Shown one piece after another: positions 1 through 7,364 of a stretch of DNA of 64,000 nucleotides (position 1 is its first letter; the number at the start of each line of letters is the position of its first letter). The translations under genes were made by a program, and so were the position numbers. The stretch spans positions 1 to 64,000 of the forward strand of contig CACYOO010000004.1 of the NCBI GenBank assembly GCA_902776035.1. The letters are read 5' to 3'. Under the pieces are notes generated by a model. The model worked only from the letters and a program-made list of their open reading frames with translations. It did not search any database and had not been told where the DNA came from. The DNA comes from an uncultured bacterium (GTDB taxonomy: Bacteria > Cyanobacteriota > Vampirovibrionia > Gastranaerophilales > Gastranaerophilaceae).

Positions 1-20
1 TTTTTCAAAAATATTTTAAA

Positions 21-44
21 AAAACATGAAAAATAACATGTTTT
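21..44 (-). terminator. A/T-rich hairpin, possible terminator
   Basis: An 8-bp inverted repeat (AAAACATG and CATGTTTT, loop 8 nt) lies downstream of the tRNA and small ORF on the minus strand. On that strand the second arm runs directly into a run of seven T. The stem has only two G-C pairs, so this is a weak call. Confidence 0.35.
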
Positions 45-97
45 TTAGCATGTTTAAAAATAAAAAACACAGTCCATTTGTAAAATATCTACATGTT

Positions 98-232
98 TTA
101 GAGTTTCAAATCATCAATAAATTTTTGAATATCAGATAAATTTGATATTTTTGAAGAAAAAAAATTGTCTATAAAATAAATTCCAAACGTAGTAATTAAT
201 AAAATAACAAATAGAATTATAAAATTTTTCAT
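98..232 (-). CDS. Small membrane protein candidate, 44 aa
   Basis: The minus strand downstream of the tRNA has an ATG ORF of 44 codons ending in TAA. It starts MKNFIILFVILLI, a Lys followed by about 20 hydrophobic residues that would form a single N-terminal membrane segment. A short polar tail rich in Ser, Asp and Lys follows and ends DDLKL. A weak purine-rich site (AGAG) precedes the ATG. I recognise no family. It could be co-transcribed with tRNA-Thr, whose 3' end is 25 nt upstream. It is below usual gene-caller length, and the only support is the membrane-type N-terminus and an open frame in AT-rich DNA. Confidence 0.4.
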   Translation of the reverse strand: MKNFIILFVILLITTFGIYFIDNFFSSKISNLSDIQKFIDDLKL

Positions 233-257
233 AATAATCTCTTTTTTGAGTAATAAA

Positions 258-330
258 AGCCGATGACGGGGTTCGAACCTGCGACCTACTCATTACGAAT
301 GAGTTGCTCTACCGGCTGAGCTACATCGGC
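258..330 (-). tRNA. tRNA-Thr (anticodon CGT)
   Basis: On the minus strand the sequence folds as a 73-nt cloverleaf. The 7-bp acceptor GCCGATG/CATCGGC is perfect, the D arm is GCTC/GAGC, and the anticodon stem ACTCA/TGAGT encloses loop TTCGTAA with anticodon CGT, reading ACG (Thr). The T loop is TTCGAAC. The T stem has one A-C mismatch and one G-T pair. The discriminator is T and CCA is not encoded. It closely resembles the E. coli thrW tRNA in its acceptor and anticodon regions. Confidence 0.95.
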
Positions 331-450
331 TTATATTTGCATATTACTGAATTTATCAAAAAAAATATATATTTTCAATAACAATTTAATGTTATTTTAT
401 TAGCCACTTGTATCATTCTATAAAAATAAAAAAAATTGTATTATAACGAT

Positions 451-765
451 ATGAGAAATATAGATATTTTACCCAATGAAGACTTAAGAATGGATGAACA
501 ATCTGTTTTAACACAACGAGAACTTGAAGACTTACATTTATTAGCTGCAGGTTTTGAAAATAATGAAATGGCAAAAATTTTCTGCGTAACAACCTCAACA
601 ATAAAAATTCAATTGAAAAATATATACAAAAAACTCCATGCTAAAAATAGAGCCAATGCCGTCTTTATAGGGCTAATAACAGGACTTATATCCATTGATA
701 GATTTAATAAAATTATTCACTCAAACAGATTAAAAGAATTTTTGACAAAAAATAAAATTAAATAA
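451..765 (+). CDS. LuxR/GerE-type helix-turn-helix protein
   Basis: This is a stand-alone GerE/LuxR-type DNA-binding domain of about 105 aa with no receiver or ligand-binding domain. The family core is clear: LTQRELEDLHLLAAGFENNE (domain start), the recognition-helix region TTSTIKIQLKNIYKKLHAKN, and a short tail to LTKNKIK. An in-frame TTG at 436 would add five residues, but ATG 451 is the conventional choice and neither start has a strong Shine-Dalgarno. It is a single-gene unit between the divergent tRNA and a downstream hairpin. It probably acts as a small transcription regulator. Targets are unknown; divergent or downstream envelope genes would be the first guess. Confidence 0.75.
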   Translation: MRNIDILPNEDLRMDEQSVLTQRELEDLHLLAAGFENNEMAKIFCVTTSTIKIQLKNIYKKLHAKNRANAVFIGLITGLISIDRFNKIIHSNRLKEFLTKNKIK

Positions 766-770
766 AAAAA

Positions 771-799
771 ACACTCACCTTGTAGTGAGTGTGTGTTTT
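771..799 (+). terminator. Rho-independent terminator after the LuxR-type gene
   Basis: A perfect 8-bp stem, ACACTCAC (771-778) with GTGAGTGT (785-792), has a 6-nt loop and is followed by GTGTTTT. It is preceded by an A-run that can extend the pairing. It lies 5 nt after the stop codon of the HTH gene. Confidence 0.65.
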
Positions 800-1041
800 C
801 TGCATCCTAATGGTCTCTTTTAGTGTTTATTATTTAGGAGTTTATATGTTTTCTAAAGTAAATGTATATACAATCTAGTGTTTCATTTACACTCTTTGTG
901 TAAACATATTATTTCATAATACTTTTATTTTGTCAATATTAACTAATCATAATTTAGCAAAATTATTACCAAAAGACTTGTTTTATTGAACTAGTGTCGT
1001 TTTTACACTTCACAAAACTTAATACTTTTGTTTACGCATAA
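800..1041. other. Intergenic stretch with a 10-codon ORF and a palindrome
   Basis: This gap between the HTH gene and the convergent alpha-mannosidase gene has no normal gene. It holds a 10-codon ORF (847-879, plus strand, MFSKVNVYTI) preceded by a strong ribosome-binding site, TTAGGAG, six nt before the ATG. Just after it is a 7-bp palindrome, TTTACAC / GTGTAAA (886-892 / 898-904, loop 5). The pair could be a leader-peptide-like remnant or a weak bidirectional terminator. Confidence 0.3.
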
Positions 1042-3117
1042 CTAAAAAATAACTTGCGGAAATATATTATCAATATTATTTTCATAAATTGAAACATCCC
1101 CTGCACAAGCATAAAATTCTACGCTGTTTTCACCTAATTGCTGTAATGTGGAAACTTCAATCGGTGGGCCTGCAGGAGTTGTTCTTGCAGGATTTTTAGG
1201 ATTAGAAATTATGCCTGTTGCTCTTAAAAGTGGAATTGATAATGTATTTTTAAACACCTCATATTGTGTTATTCCGTTAGTGAATATACCAAAATTATTT
1301 GCCCATACAAATCTTTGCATTGGTGCCGTATTTGTTTTTACCTCAATACCCTTTGTTTTTGGAAGATTTTTTCTTACATCATAATCAGGTTCAAAATTCC
1401 TTTCTATGAGTTCGTTAAAATCTTCAGAATAAGTTTTATAAATTTTATCATTAACCGTAAATACCGCTTTTATAACATGATTTATTTCATCATTAATCCA
1501 ATCTATATTAAACCTCAAATAATCGGAATTTTTGTCTAATGAAACAATTACATCAAAAAATGACGTTTCTATTTTCAAGCTTGAACGTAAATCACCATCA
1601 ATATGCTTTGATACAGATATTATATCTGCTGTTACACCTTCATCTCCTTCAACAAAACCCTCATTATAACTGTCGCCATTATCCATATAGTCAACAAATT
1701 CAAGAGTTATGTCGTTATTTATAATAATATTATTACCTATAACTTTAAGTGATATTTTAGAATTAGAAATCGAATTATCAGTAAGTTCAATATCTGTTTT
1801 TTCATCATTAGGAACAAATACACAAAGTTCACCCGTATGCATATCTTTAACTTCTGCAAGATATGTATAAATATCTGTATAATCTTCTGTTACAGGTATT
1901 TTTTGAGTATCTTGTAAGATATTATTATCAAATCCTTTTCTTGTTTTTAGCAATTGTAAATCTATAAGTTCATCTGTTGTTTCAAACTCCACAATGCCTG
2001 AGAATGTTTTATCCCCGACATTCATACCTAAAACACCTCCACCGAGTTTGAAGCGAACTTCATCAAAAATGGTTTGTGTTATTTGTAATATTTTTTTATA
2101 ACGAATTTTATTTTCTCTGTGAACATCATCAGTTGAACAACCATATATGCCATCGTGTGCTTGGTTTTGCAACAATAATCTATATGCATATTTTATAAGA
2201 TTATCATAGTTTAAACCAAATGTTTTTTGTAATTTATCGGCAAAAGGGAGCTTGTAACAGCATTCTGTATTAAGTTTTTTAATATCAAGGTGAGATGAAA
2301 AAGAACCTTGTAAAATGAAAGTTTTTGAATTATCAAGTAATTCATCATTCCATTCAAATTTATCAAAATTTTCTTTAGCTGCCTCAAAATAGTCAAAAGG
2401 AGTACCTAATCTGATTTGATAATCCTCCAATCTTGCATTTACTTCTCTAATCTGATTTTTAATATCTCTTTCCACTCCTAAATGGTCTGCACCTATTGGA
2501 AGAAGTAAGACATCTCCGGATTTTTGAGATATAATATCAAGATTATTTTTTATACATTCGGTTTTCTTTTCTATATCAAAAGGTGCAGAAAAAAAGTCCA
2601 TAAAGTAACCTCTTACAAGGTTAACCGTATTTATTCCGCAAAATTTAAAATCGGCAGGAATTTCATCAGAACATCCTCGCCAAACGATACATTTATCAAT
2701 ACCAAATTCTTTAAATACTTTTGTTACATTTTTACTATGCCCAAAGGTATCTGCCAAATAACCTATAAAATCTGTACAACCTAATTGTTGAGCATATTCA
2801 ATACCCATTTGCAAATTATGTTCAAAACAATTTTTGTCTGTTAAATATTCATCTACGATATTATAAAAAGGGCCGATAAATAATCGTTTTTCTGAAATAA
2901 AATTCTTTATTAAATCTAGTTTTTCAGGTCTTATTTCCAGATAATCCTGAAGGGCGGAAGTTTGTCCATCAAAGTAGAATGACGGAATAAGATTATGTTC
3001 CAGCATATCGAGTACATTATCAAATACTCTTAATAATCTTATTCTAAAAACTTCATATTCTCTATACCATTCTCTATCCCAATGAGTATGCAAATAAGCA
3101 ATAACTGTTTTCTTCAT
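1042..3117 (-). CDS. Glycoside hydrolase family 38 alpha-mannosidase
   Basis: A 691-residue GH38 enzyme, expected to cleave alpha-mannosyl linkages with a zinc-dependent retaining mechanism. The N-terminal catalytic barrel carries HTHWDREWY, giving zinc ligands His12 and Asp14. YLADTFGHSKN supplies the nucleophile Asp123. NQAHDGIYGCSTDD (His321) matches the distal zinc-ligand region of the family. The C-terminal half is the beta-sandwich typical of GH38. It is shorter than eukaryotic members and closer in length to bacterial mannosylglycerate-hydrolase-like forms. No signal peptide is visible, so it should be cytoplasmic and act on imported or internal mannosides. It is the last gene of a long minus-strand run, 40 nt after the isochorismatase-fold gene. 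The exact substrate is not determinable from sequence. Confidence 0.9.
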   Translation of the reverse strand: MKKTVIAYLHTHWDREWYREYEVFRIRLLRVFDNVLDMLEHNLIPSFYFDGQTSALQDYLEIRPEKLDLIKNFISEKRLFIGPFYNIVDEYLTDKNCFEHNLQMGIEYAQQLGCTDFIGYLADTFGHSKNVTKVFKEFGIDKCIVWRGCSDEIPADFKFCGINTVNLVRGYFMDFFSAPFDIEKKTECIKNNLDIISQKSGDVLLLPIGADHLGVERDIKNQIREVNARLEDYQIRLGTPFDYFEAAKENFDKFEWNDELLDNSKTFILQGSFSSHLDIKKLNTECCYKLPFADKLQKTFGLNYDNLIKYAYRLLLQNQAHDGIYGCSTDDVHRENKIRYKKILQITQTIFDEVRFKLGGGVLGMNVGDKTFSGIVEFETTDELIDLQLLKTRKGFDNNILQDTQKIPVTEDYTDIYTYLAEVKDMHTGELCVFVPNDEKTDIELTDNSISNSKISLKVIGNNIIINNDITLEFVDYMDNGDSYNEGFVEGDEGVTADIISVSKHIDGDLRSSLKIETSFFDVIVSLDKNSDYLRFNIDWINDEINHVIKAVFTVNDKIYKTYSEDFNELIERNFEPDYDVRKNLPKTKGIEVKTNTAPMQRFVWANNFGIFTNGITQYEVFKNTLSIPLLRATGIISNPKNPARTTPAGPPIEVSTLQQLGENSVEFYACAGDVSIYENNIDNIFPQVIF

Positions 3118-3157
3118 TAAATAATTTCTCTTAATTATAAATTAAACTACTAAATTG

Positions 3158-3703
3158 TTATTTAACTAAAGCTTGAACTTCTTTAAAATGGGGATTTTTT
3201 GAAGTTTTTAATAATTCAAAAACAACTGCTTCTGTTGCCGTTATTTTTGCACCATTCTGTTCCATAAGTTTAATTCCTGATTTAAAATCGTCTTTTTTTC
3301 TGCTTGCACAGGCATCTTTTACCACGTAAACTTCAAATCCGTTATTTAATAAATCCGCAACTGTTTGATGTACACAAATATGTGCTTCTATACCGCCAAT
3401 AATAATTTGTTTTTTACCAAATGATTTTAGTTTATTCAAAATATCTTCTTCTGCTAAAGCTGAGAAATAACTTTTTTCCATAACTGTTGTATTATTTTTG
3501 ATATGTTCCGCAAGATAATCAACCGTTTTACCTAAACCTTGAGGATATTGCTCTGTTATAATTGAAGGTATATTCAAAATATTTGCTGTTTGTAATAATA
3601 TATTGCTCTTTTTTACAACTGTATTTTTTTCTAAAGCTGCAACTAATTTTTCTTGTATATCAACTAAAAATAAAACACTATTTTCTAAATTTAACATATT
3701 CAT
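3158..3703 (-). CDS. Isochorismatase-fold cysteine hydrolase
   Basis: A 181-residue Rossmann-like hydrolase of the isochorismatase/nicotinamidase superfamily. The catalytic triad is visible: Asp in LFLVDIQEKL, Lys in VMEKSYFSAL, and the nucleophilic Cys in GGIEAHICVHQT. The YcaC-like subgroup is the best fit because of the preserved EAHICV region, but the substrate is unknown. The frame is open to 3730, but I chose ATG 3703. It has AGAGGA five nt upstream and avoids overlapping the upstream membrane gene, whose stop is 10 nt away. It sits between the Tic20-like gene and the GH38 gene. Confidence 0.85.
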   Translation of the reverse strand: MNMLNLENSVLFLVDIQEKLVAALEKNTVVKKSNILLQTANILNIPSIITEQYPQGLGKTVDYLAEHIKNNTTVMEKSYFSALAEEDILNKLKSFGKKQIIIGGIEAHICVHQTVADLLNNGFEVYVVKDACASRKKDDFKSGIKLMEQNGAKITATEAVVFELLKTSKNPHFKEVQALVK

Positions 3704-3713
3704 AGAAATCCTC

Positions 3714-4136
3714 TTATTCTCCTCTAACATTCATTTTTATAATATCCGAAACCCAAGGCAGGTAACTATACAAGCCCAAAAAAGCTGTTGTTGTAAGATA
3801 CAATATTACAGAATAAACTACAACTTGAACCGCATCACAGCCAGCCAAAAAAGGTATAGGTCTAATCAATGGAAAAACAACCAATGAAACTAATTCTCTT
3901 AAATAAGGTATTTTATCGATTATAACAAAAAGCATCATAATCAATTGATATAACAACCAATACGCAATAGCCAAGAATATTGATTGAAAAATATGGTATT
4001 TTAAAAACTTTCTTGGAGAAGATTTTGTGAATATTCCCAATATCATCCAAATAAATCCTATTAAACCGCCTGTAGGATAGCATAATGCAGCAACTAATCT
4101 TTCAATAAAATATGGTTTATCAGAACTGTTATACAC
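3714..4136 (-). CDS. Tic20-like / DUF4870-like multi-pass membrane protein
   Basis: A 140-residue integral membrane protein with about four hydrophobic helices. It starts with a short polar segment and ERLVAALCYPTGGLIGFIW. It then has a polar FLKYHIFQSIFLAIAYW segment that closely resembles the HxxRFNxxQAILL helix of cyanobacterial Tic20/Ycf60 proteins. Tic20 homologues are inner-membrane translocon-like proteins whose bacterial role is poorly defined. The related DUF4870 family is an equally possible label. Its start overlaps the stop of the upstream TPR gene by 8 nt, suggesting translational coupling. Confidence 0.5.
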   Translation of the reverse strand: MYNSSDKPYFIERLVAALCYPTGGLIGFIWMILGIFTKSSPRKFLKYHIFQSIFLAIAYWLLYQLIMMLFVIIDKIPYLRELVSLVVFPLIRPIPFLAGCDAVQVVVYSVILYLTTTAFLGLYSYLPWVSDIIKMNVRGE

Positions 4137-5331
4137 CTGCGAGTAATTCTCCGCTTCTTTCTTCTACAATATAATCTTCTAACAATTGAATATACACAAG
4201 TTTATACTCATCATTTTCAGGAACAAGATTTACTGCGTACCTGTAGGATTTTAGTGAATCTTCAATTTTTGTTGCCATATAATAAGTGTTGGCAATTAAA
4301 ACATGTATACCAGGATCATTTGGAGATAATGATAAAGCTCTATTATAATATTCTAGCGCCTTATCATAATCTTTCATATTAGAATACATATTACCTTCCA
4401 AAATGTATGCATTCATTTGTTGTGGATTTTCTTTTATTGCTTTATCATAAAGTTTTAAAGCACCTTTTGTGTCTTGAAAATCTGATTTTGCAATCGCATA
4501 ACAAATATATGTTTTATAATTATCTCCAGGAATTTTCAATGAAATATCAAAGAATTTATAAGAATTTTCTTTATCTTTCATTAAAGAATATGTGTTTGCA
4601 ATACATATCGTAACGGTTTTATTATCAGGTTTTAATTCAAAAACCTTTAAGTAATGTTTTAACGCATTTTTATAATCAAATAATTTAAAATAAATATTTC
4701 CTAAATCAATATGTGATGTTAAATTATCAGGATCAATGGATAGCGCCTTTTCGTAGTATGCTTTAGATTCTACATAATCCTCAAAATCATGATATAAAAG
4801 TGCAATAGCATTGTAAACTTCAGGGTTATTAGAATAAAAATCTATTGAACGATTATAGAATTTTAATGCTTTAGAGAAATTTTTCATCTCAGAATAAGTA
4901 TTACCAAGATTGTAATATACCAAATAGTTTTCAGGATCAACATCCATTGCTTTTTGATAATATATTAGGGCTTTTTTATATTCTTTTTGGAAGAACCAAA
5001 TACTTCCAAGATTTAATAATGCTAAAGAATCATCAGGATGAATATTCAACAAACTTTCATAAACAGATGTTACCTTATCATACTTTTCATCCAAAGCATA
5101 AAGACGTGCAAGATTGTGATAATTTTGAGCGTTGGTAGGATCTTGCGCCATTGCAAGAATAGTTGTATTTAAATCCTGTTCAAGTTGTTGTCTGAATTCT
5201 TTTTCTTTAATCTGCTCATCATCAACAGACGTACTTTTTTGTACCGCACGCTTTAATTCAGAATTAACTTTTTTGGTTTCAGTATTTTTTTTCTTAGCTT
5301 TATTTTTTGAATTTTTATTTTTTTTACCCAT
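4129..5331 (-). CDS. TPR-repeat protein with Lys-rich N-terminus
   Basis: A 400-residue protein of about nine consecutive tetratricopeptide repeats from roughly residue 65 onward. Repeats of the form LGxxYxxxxxYxxALxxYxxAxxxxPxN are evident, for example NLGSIWFFQKEYKKALIYYQ. The first 45 residues are almost pure Lys/Asn/Ser/Thr and likely disordered. There is no signal peptide or membrane segment, so it is a cytoplasmic scaffold. It sits between rsfS (40 nt upstream) and the Tic20-like gene (8-nt overlap). That placement suggests a link to ribosome or translocon-related processes, but this is inference only. Confidence 0.85.
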   Translation of the reverse strand: MGKKNKNSKNKAKKKNTETKKVNSELKRAVQKSTSVDDEQIKEKEFRQQLEQDLNTTILAMAQDPTNAQNYHNLARLYALDEKYDKVTSVYESLLNIHPDDSLALLNLGSIWFFQKEYKKALIYYQKAMDVDPENYLVYYNLGNTYSEMKNFSKALKFYNRSIDFYSNNPEVYNAIALLYHDFEDYVESKAYYEKALSIDPDNLTSHIDLGNIYFKLFDYKNALKHYLKVFELKPDNKTVTICIANTYSLMKDKENSYKFFDISLKIPGDNYKTYICYAIAKSDFQDTKGALKLYDKAIKENPQQMNAYILEGNMYSNMKDYDKALEYYNRALSLSPNDPGIHVLIANTYYMATKIEDSLKSYRYAVNLVPENDEYKLVYIQLLEDYIVEERSGELLAGV

Positions 5332-5370
5332 AATTTTATTTTACCGCATAATTTTTATTTATCAAAACTT

Positions 5371-5781
5371 TTATTGTTCGTATTCCGAATATTCTTTAGA
5401 TTGTTCGAGCCAAACCTCTTGAGATATGCTGAATGCATGACTCCAAAATTTTTCTATAGCATAATTTTCACGTTCTTCTTTTTGCATTATATGTATTACA
5501 ACATCTCCGTAATCAAGTAAGTTCCAACGATTTTTCAAATCATTTTCTTCTCCGCTTGGAAACCTTTTAAAAAGCTTTTTAATACGTTCCTTTGTATTAT
5601 TTGTTAAAGCTTTTACCTGAGTTGTAGAATCTGCCGAGCATATAACAAAATAATCTGCAAGTGAAGAAACACTGCTAATATTTAACACGGCTATATTTTT
5701 GGCTAATTTGTCATCTAAAATACGAGCTGCAATACATGCAAACTTGTTTGAATCAATATTGTTTAAAATAGCTTCTTCCAT
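5371..5781 (-). CDS. rsfS: Ribosomal silencing factor RsfS (Iojap/DUF143)
   Basis: A 136-residue RsfS/Iojap protein, which binds uL14 on the large subunit and blocks subunit joining during starvation. Family motifs are clear: a conserved SSLADYFVICSADSTTQVKA strand-helix region, then LLDYGDVVIHIMQKEERENYAIEKFW. The start overlaps the rpiB stop by one nucleotide (TAATG), indicating coupling. In many bacteria rsfS sits beside nadD and yqeK. Here those two are 30 kb away at 35448-36621 and rsfS is paired with rpiB instead. Confidence 0.95.
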   Translation of the reverse strand: MEEAILNNIDSNKFACIAARILDDKLAKNIAVLNISSVSSLADYFVICSADSTTQVKALTNNTKERIKKLFKRFPSGEENDLKNRWNLLDYGDVVIHIMQKEERENYAIEKFWSHAFSISQEVWLEQSKEYSEYEQ

Positions 5782-6218
5782 TACTGCTCCAACATATCTA
5801 ATCTTTTTTGGTGTCTTCCGCCTTCATATTCTGTACTAAGCCATCTGTCAACAATATCTATTGCAAGATCTCTTCCTGTAATTCTTTCACCTAAACATAA
5901 AACGTTAGCATTGTTATGTAATCTTGATAGCATTGCAGAATAAGGTTCATGACAAAGAGCTGCTCTTACGCCTTTTACTTTATTTGCTGCTATTGATACT
6001 CCTATTCCTGAACCACATACAAGAATACCTTTTTCTGCATCATTAGTTGATACAAGTTTTGCAACCGCTTTTGCATAAACAGGATAATCACAAGATTCAG
6101 TTGAATAAGTACCGCAATCGGTTACTTCGTATCCTTTTTCTTTTAAATATTCTACAATCTGACCTTTTAAAACAAATCCGCCATGGTCAGAACCTACAGC
6201 TATTTTTACTTTCTCCAT
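5781..6218 (-). CDS. rpiB: Ribose-5-phosphate isomerase B
   Basis: A 145-residue RpiB/LacAB-family isomerase interconverting ribose-5-phosphate and ribulose-5-phosphate. It has the phosphate-binding SDHGGF at the N-terminus, SCDYPVYAKAVA, the catalytic-Cys region GILVCGSGIGVSIAANK, and HNNANVLCLGERITG. The frame is open to 6245, but ATG 6218 has GGAGG seven nt upstream and gives the canonical N-terminus MEKVKIAVGSDHGG. It is co-transcribed with rsfS. Confidence 0.96.
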   Translation of the reverse strand: MEKVKIAVGSDHGGFVLKGQIVEYLKEKGYEVTDCGTYSTESCDYPVYAKAVAKLVSTNDAEKGILVCGSGIGVSIAANKVKGVRAALCHEPYSAMLSRLHNNANVLCLGERITGRDLAIDIVDRWLSTEYEGGRHQKRLDMLEQ

Positions 6219-6286
6219 AAAACCTCCGATAAGTATATTATACAAAACGATTTTAATTTAAGCAATATTATAAATATAAATTTTTA

Positions 6287-6577
6287 TTATTGTAATACAT
6301 CAAGAAGTTCTAAGGCAATTTCTTTTTGTAAATCATACGGTGCAGATTTAAGATATTCAAATGCCTCTTGCATTTTTCTGTCTTTATCATACCAACGTTT
6401 TAAAATATAAGTAAATGCTTCGTTCAACATACTATCTGCAGCATTTTTAACGCCGAAATTTTTTGCTTTCATAATAATATATTCAGCACATTTTATCTGT
6501 GTTTCTTCGCTTGCGCTTTTTAATAAACTAACGGCAAGACTTAAAGTAGGATCTATATCATACCAACGTTTTTGCAT
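6287..6577 (-). CDS. RWYD two-repeat small protein (paralogue A)
   Basis: A 96-residue protein of no family I recognise. It contains two copies of a short module beginning RWYD, at residues 4 and 61. Each copy is followed by an amphipathic helix pair: the first RWYDIDPTLSLAVSLLKSAS, the second RWYDKDRKMQEAFEYLKSAP. The consensus shared with the genes at 8882 and 55117 is (R/K)RWYDxDPxLxxAxxxLxxAxxxxQ followed by a second helix. There is no signal peptide, membrane segment or cysteine cluster, so a compact cytoplasmic helical protein is likely. It lies between a Zn-ribbon-like gene and rpiB in a minus-strand run. Function is unknown. Confidence 0.75.
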   Translation of the reverse strand: MQKRWYDIDPTLSLAVSLLKSASEETQIKCAEYIIMKAKNFGVKNAADSMLNEAFTYILKRWYDKDRKMQEAFEYLKSAPYDLQKEIALELLDVLQ

Positions 6578-6654
6578 ATTTTCTCTCTATTACTGCAGAA
6601 CTATTTTACGACAAAAACAAAAACATTTCACCATACTATCAGATGAAAAAAATA

Positions 6655-6912
6655 CTATATTTCTTTACGTTCAAATATATTGTTTTTGTAAACATCTTTT
6701 TTATTTGCTAATATACCGCATTTTGTACAAGCAAGCACCTCGTTTGTACTATCTATTGGCATAAAAACATGTTCGCATTCCTCATAATCCTCTTGATAAT
6801 CAGGAGTTTCATCTGTTGCATCATACTGTTTTATACACTTTTCATCTTCTTTTATTTTTGGTTCAATATAAGTTTTGTACCAAAATTTTTTGATAACTTC
6901 AAATATATACAT
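6655..6912 (-). CDS. Small protein with a CxxC zinc-ribbon-like tail
   Basis: An 85-residue protein. The N-terminal part is basic and aromatic (MYIFEVIKKFWYKTYIEP), the middle is very acidic, and the C-terminal half carries ECEHVF and ACTKCG. A Cys, His and CxxC could bind zinc, but this is inferred from spacing only. It starts 8 nt after the cdd stop on the same strand and has no visible Shine-Dalgarno, so it may rely on translational coupling. I recognise no family. Confidence 0.55.
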   Translation of the reverse strand: MYIFEVIKKFWYKTYIEPKIKEDEKCIKQYDATDETPDYQEDYEECEHVFMPIDSTNEVLACTKCGILANKKDVYKNNIFERKEI

Positions 6913-6920
6913 ATAATAAA

Positions 6921-7307
6921 TTATAAATCAAAACTCATTGGCATCAATTCATCAAGAGTATGTATATCCAAGCCGCCGTCTTCGGCTTCTAAAATAATAT
7001 CAATACCACTATCAGATTTAAATTCACACATAACCTGTCTGCATAATCCGCAAGGTGCACATTTTTTCATTTTAGGACTATATATTGCAACTGCCTTAAT
7101 TTTTCTTTCACCATTTGCAACTGCATTCAATATTGCACTTCTTTCCGCACATATAGTTGCTCCAAAAGATGCATTTTCAACATTTGTACCTATATAAGTC
7201 TTTCCGCTTTCTGCTAAAACACAAGCTCCTACAGGAAATTTTGAATAAGGTGAATAAGAATTTTTACTAACTTCTTTTGCTTTTTCTAATAAATTTTGAT
7301 AATCCAT
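6921..7307 (-). CDS. cdd: Cytidine deaminase
   Basis: A 128-residue homotetrameric-type cytidine deaminase converting cytidine and deoxycytidine to uridine and deoxyuridine. It has the zinc-site motifs TICAERSAILNAVA (Cys-Ala-Glu with catalytic Glu) and CAPCGLCRQVM. It also has the N-terminal substrate segment SYSPYSKFPVGACV. ATG 7307 has AGGAG eight nt upstream. It is the first gene of the minus-strand run that continues through rpiB and rsfS, divergent from the secreted-protein gene at 7365. Confidence 0.96.
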   Translation of the reverse strand: MDYQNLLEKAKEVSKNSYSPYSKFPVGACVLAESGKTYIGTNVENASFGATICAERSAILNAVANGERKIKAVAIYSPKMKKCAPCGLCRQVMCEFKSDSGIDIILEAEDGGLDIHTLDELMPMSFDL

Positions 7308-7328
7308 TTATTAACTCCTTTTTAAAAA

Positions 7329-7358
7329 TTGGCACACTAACAGAGAATATGATATAAT
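7329..7358 (+). promoter_or_regulatory. Sigma-70-like promoter giving a near-leaderless transcript
   Basis: TTGGCA at 7329-7334 and a perfect TATAAT at 7353-7358 are separated by 18 nt. The ATG of the downstream gene is at 7365, about where transcription should begin. There is no room for a Shine-Dalgarno, so the mRNA is predicted to be leaderless. Confidence 0.6.
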
Positions 7359-7364
7359 TATATC

